Shown here one piece after another: positions 7,047 through 7,327 of a stretch of 7,327 nucleotides of DNA. Position 1 is the first letter of the stretch. The number at the start of each line of letters is the position of its first letter. Position numbers and translations under genes: made by a program. The stretch is from NCBI GenBank assembly GCA_031276415.1, contig JAISNF010000487.1, forward strand, positions 1 to 7,327. The letters are read 5' to 3'. The notes below the pieces were generated by a model. It did not search any database and had not been told where the DNA came from. It was given only the letters and a program-made list of their open reading frames with translations. This DNA is from Planctomycetaceae bacterium. GTDB lineage: Bacteria; Planctomycetota; Planctomycetia; Pirellulales; Thermoguttaceae.

Positions 7047-7327
7047 CTACAATGATTTCGCTTCGTTACCGTTCACTGATCCTATAGCTCCCCAAACACC
7101 AAAAGGACTTTGACCATTTGCATCTGCTGGAGTTGTTCTTGTTGCAGCTTCGCCGCAATCAATTGTATCAGAAATAAAACGAACAGAGCCATCCAACAAA
7201 CCGCCTTGAATTCCACCGGAATGATAACTCGTTGGCGTTTCAATTGACGGAGGATTTCTCTCGTCTGTTGCACCGGATATATAAGCATTATTGTAACTAC
7301 GACATGAAGGAGAGTTTGGAGGTAAAA
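7047..7327 (-). CDS. DUF1559 (prepilin-like, H-X9-DG) protein, C-terminal fragment
   Basis: The frame enters from the right edge and ends at TAG (7049-7047), giving 92 complete residues; the start and most of the protein lie outside. The first visible residues, L-P-P-N-S-P-S-C-R-S, match a typical segment of DUF1559 (PF07596) proteins. Then comes the H-X9-DG signature, His35 to Asp45-Gly46, followed by S-V-R-F-I-S-D-T-I-D. The ending G-V-W-G-A-I-G-S-V-N-G-N-E is the usual C-terminus of the family. Family members have an N-terminal prepilin cleavage/methylation helix and are thought to be exported pseudopilin-like surface proteins; that part is not visible here. The family is massively expanded in Planctomycetes, so this fragment is the best taxonomic clue. 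A competing 68-codon frame at 7082-7288 is a shadow. Its 159-bp separation from the BNR genes does not clearly place it in their operon. Confidence 0.88.
   Translation of the reverse strand, partial: LPPNSPSCRSYNNAYISGATDERNPPSIETPTSYHSGGIQGGLLDGSVRFISDTIDCGEAATRTTPADANGQSPFGVWGAIGSVNGNEAKSL

Noticed and set aside
7082..7288. 68-codon minus-strand open frame with a hydrophobic stretch
   Set aside because: It overlaps the DUF1559 frame, which has a clear family signature; this frame has none.

Overview
The window is AT-rich and every recognisable gene lies on the minus strand, so transcription runs from right to left. The organism is most likely a low-GC planctomycete or close PVC relative. 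The main evidence is the gene cut by the right edge, which encodes the C-terminus of a DUF1559 prepilin-like protein with an intact H-X9-DG motif, a family strongly expanded in Planctomycetes. Large secreted LamG/BNR proteins and starts mostly without Shine-Dalgarno sequences fit that assignment. It is an inference from gene content; no rRNA or tRNA is present.

In transcription order: (1) 7327-7047, the last 92 complete codons of the DUF1559 protein, 5' end missing; (2) 7046-6888, a 159-bp spacer holding a perfect 12-bp inverted repeat; (3) 6887-4617 and 4504-2204, two tandem paralogues of about 760 residues, each with a signal sequence, a LamG-like domain, a BNR/Asp-box sialidase-like core and a second LamG-like domain, separated by a 112-bp spacer with a perfect 13-bp inverted repeat next to the upstream stop codon; (4) 2117-1305, an HpcH/HpaI-type class II aldolase with all expected active-site residues; (5) 1308-271, a D-2-hydroxyacid dehydrogenase overlapping the aldolase by 4 bp (ATGA); (6) 252-1, the N-terminal part of a TRAP-transporter DctQ-type small permease, ending at a TAA exactly on the left edge, at about half the usual family length.

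The aldolase, dehydrogenase and permease are packed like an operon. The families suggest uptake of an organic or sugar acid by a TRAP system, retro-aldol cleavage of a 2-keto(-3-deoxy) acid, and NAD-dependent interconversion of a 2-keto and 2-hydroxy acid. The two BNR proteins upstream could act on an extracellular glycan that supplies the acid. That link is inferred from adjacency; sialidase activity is not demonstrated by the sequence. Spacers are short (18, 86, 112 and 159 bp), and no stretch above 300 bp lacks a gene. No tRNA, rRNA, CRISPR array, transposase or convincing promoter was seen.
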